Below are positions 12,554-13,280 of a DNA stretch of 13,280 nt, one piece after another. Numbering within the stretch: the first letter of the stretch is position 1; each line of letters opens with the position of its first letter. The stretch comes from Candidatus Omnitrophota bacterium (GTDB taxonomy: Bacteria; Omnitrophota; Gorgyraeia; Gygaellales; Profunditerraquicolaceae), in assembly GCA_028717055.1 (NCBI GenBank), contig JAQUOO010000025.1, forward strand, positions 1 through 13,280. The letters are read 5' to 3'. The notes below the pieces were generated by a model that searched no databases, had not been told where the DNA came from, and was given only the letters and a program-made list of their open reading frames with translations. The translations under genes and the position numbers were made by a program.

Positions 12554-13280
12554 CTAAATTAGGCTATTTAAGGTCTTCAGAAAACCTGGGAAGGATTTAT
12601 TAATGCAAGAGACATCGTCTATGGTAGTTGAACCGCTTGCCGCAAGCCCTGCGATAGCCATGCTCATTGCCGTGCGATGGTCGCCAAAGCTTTTTACCTT
12701 TGTTCCATAAAGCCTGCTGACGCCTTTAATTATAATATTTTCCCGGTTTCCGGTCTTAACTACTTTTATATCAGCGCCCATTTTAGCTAAATTCGTAACC
12801 ATCGATTTGACCCGGTCGGTTTCTTTAACCCGCAATTCTCCGACACCTTCGAATACGGATACGCCCTTAGCAAGGCTTGCAGCGACCATAAGAATGGGAA
12901 GCTCGTCAATCAAAGAAGGAACCTCATCCCTTCTAATCCTTATTCCGCATAATGCGCTGCTTTTAACCTGGATATCTCCCATAGGTTCATTGCCCGGATA
13001 ACTGGATTCTTGGACCGCAATCTTAGCCCCCATACTTTTTAAGGCACTAATCACCCCCCGCCTCCCGGGATTGAGGCTTACGTTTTTAATGCGGATTTCC
13101 GAATCAGGAATGATGCTTGCTGCAACCATAAAGAATGCCGCCGAAGATATATCAGAGGGTATATACAGGACTCCCGGAGAAGCCAAATCCTGGCCGCCTT
13201 TAATTATTATGGCGCTGCCTTTAATCTTTACGTTTGCTCTGAATAATTTGAGCATCCGTTCGGTATGATCCCTCGTTTTA
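12554..13280 (-). CDS. aroA: EPSP synthase, C-terminal part (cut by window edge)
   Basis: 3-phosphoshikimate 1-carboxyvinyltransferase, the shikimate-pathway enzyme joining PEP to shikimate 3-phosphate on the way to chorismate. About 241 codons are present. The reading frame is open through the right edge, where it reads TRDHTERML, an internal motif of the family, so the ATG at 13255 is an internal Met and not the start. About the first 190 residues are missing. Visible signatures include IPSDISSAAFF, LNPGRRGVISALKSMGA, the catalytic-region LIDELPILMVAAS, ELRVKETDRVKSM and FGDHRTAMSMAIAGL. The gene ends 114 nt before mreB, and the mre promoter lies in that gap, so the two are probably separate transcription units with possible read-through. 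Confidence 0.95.
   Translation of the reverse strand, partial: KTRDHTERMLKLFRANVKIKGSAIIIKGGQDLASPGVLYIPSDISSAAFFMVAASIIPDSEIRIKNVSLNPGRRGVISALKSMGAKIAVQESSYPGNEPMGDIQVKSSALCGIRIRRDEVPSLIDELPILMVAASLAKGVSVFEGVGELRVKETDRVKSMVTNLAKMGADIKVVKTGNRENIIIKGVSRLYGTKVKSFGDHRTAMSMAIAGLAASGSTTIDDVSCINKSFPGFLKTLNSLI

Noticed and set aside
12554..13255. aroA as a complete short gene starting at the ATG at 13255
   Set aside because: The frame stays open to the window edge and encodes TRDHTERML across that ATG, an internal EPSP synthase motif, so the gene continues off the right side.

Overview
The window is a gene-dense bacterial chromosome segment of moderate G+C in which every convincing gene lies on the minus strand, so transcription runs from right to left. 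It looks like a rod-shaped bacterium with a Gram-negative style elongation machinery and a type IV pilus or type II secretion system. The gene content alone does not fix the phylum. The imperfect palindromic intergenic repeats and the tandem GspE-type ATPases give a faint impression of an uncultivated PVC-type lineage such as Omnitrophota, which is an unverified guess.

Right part (13280 to 7140): the C-terminal part of aroA (EPSP synthase, cut by the window edge) is followed by a strong sigma70-type promoter and the cell-elongation operon mreB-mreC-mreD-mrdA(PBP2)-rodA. mreC/mreD and mreD/mrdA overlap by the 4-nt ATGA arrangement. MreB filaments, the MreC/MreD linkers, the PBP2 transpeptidase and the RodA glycosyltransferase together build lateral peptidoglycan. 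rodA is bracketed by two copies of a roughly 100-bp imperfect palindromic repeat.

Middle (7029 to 5275): a radical SAM/B12-binding protein of the TIGR03960 type follows the downstream repeat copy, without its usual DUF2344 partner.

Left-centre (5274 to 374): a 319-bp regulatory-looking gap precedes a set of three genes. These are a GspE/PilB-like ATPase paralogue that has lost several signature residues, a fully canonical GspE/PilB ATPase, and a receiver/HD-GYP protein whose receiver has Lys at the phospho-acceptor position. The MshEN-type N-termini of the ATPases and the neighbouring c-di-GMP phosphodiesterase domain suggest a c-di-GMP-controlled pilus or secretion motor.

Left end (373 to 1): no gene is recognisable. 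It holds a good minus-strand promoter, an intrinsic terminator preceded by sequences able to form mutually exclusive helices (attenuator-like logic), and a boxA-like leader motif. The transcript would enter a gene, possibly an rRNA operon, lying beyond the left edge.

The most interesting places are the attenuator-like leader at the left end, the degenerate/canonical ATPase pair with its pseudo-receiver HD-GYP neighbour, the repeat-bearing leader of the degenerate ATPase, and the palindromic repeats around rodA. Nothing here is clearly a wholly new system; most genes are well-known core families.
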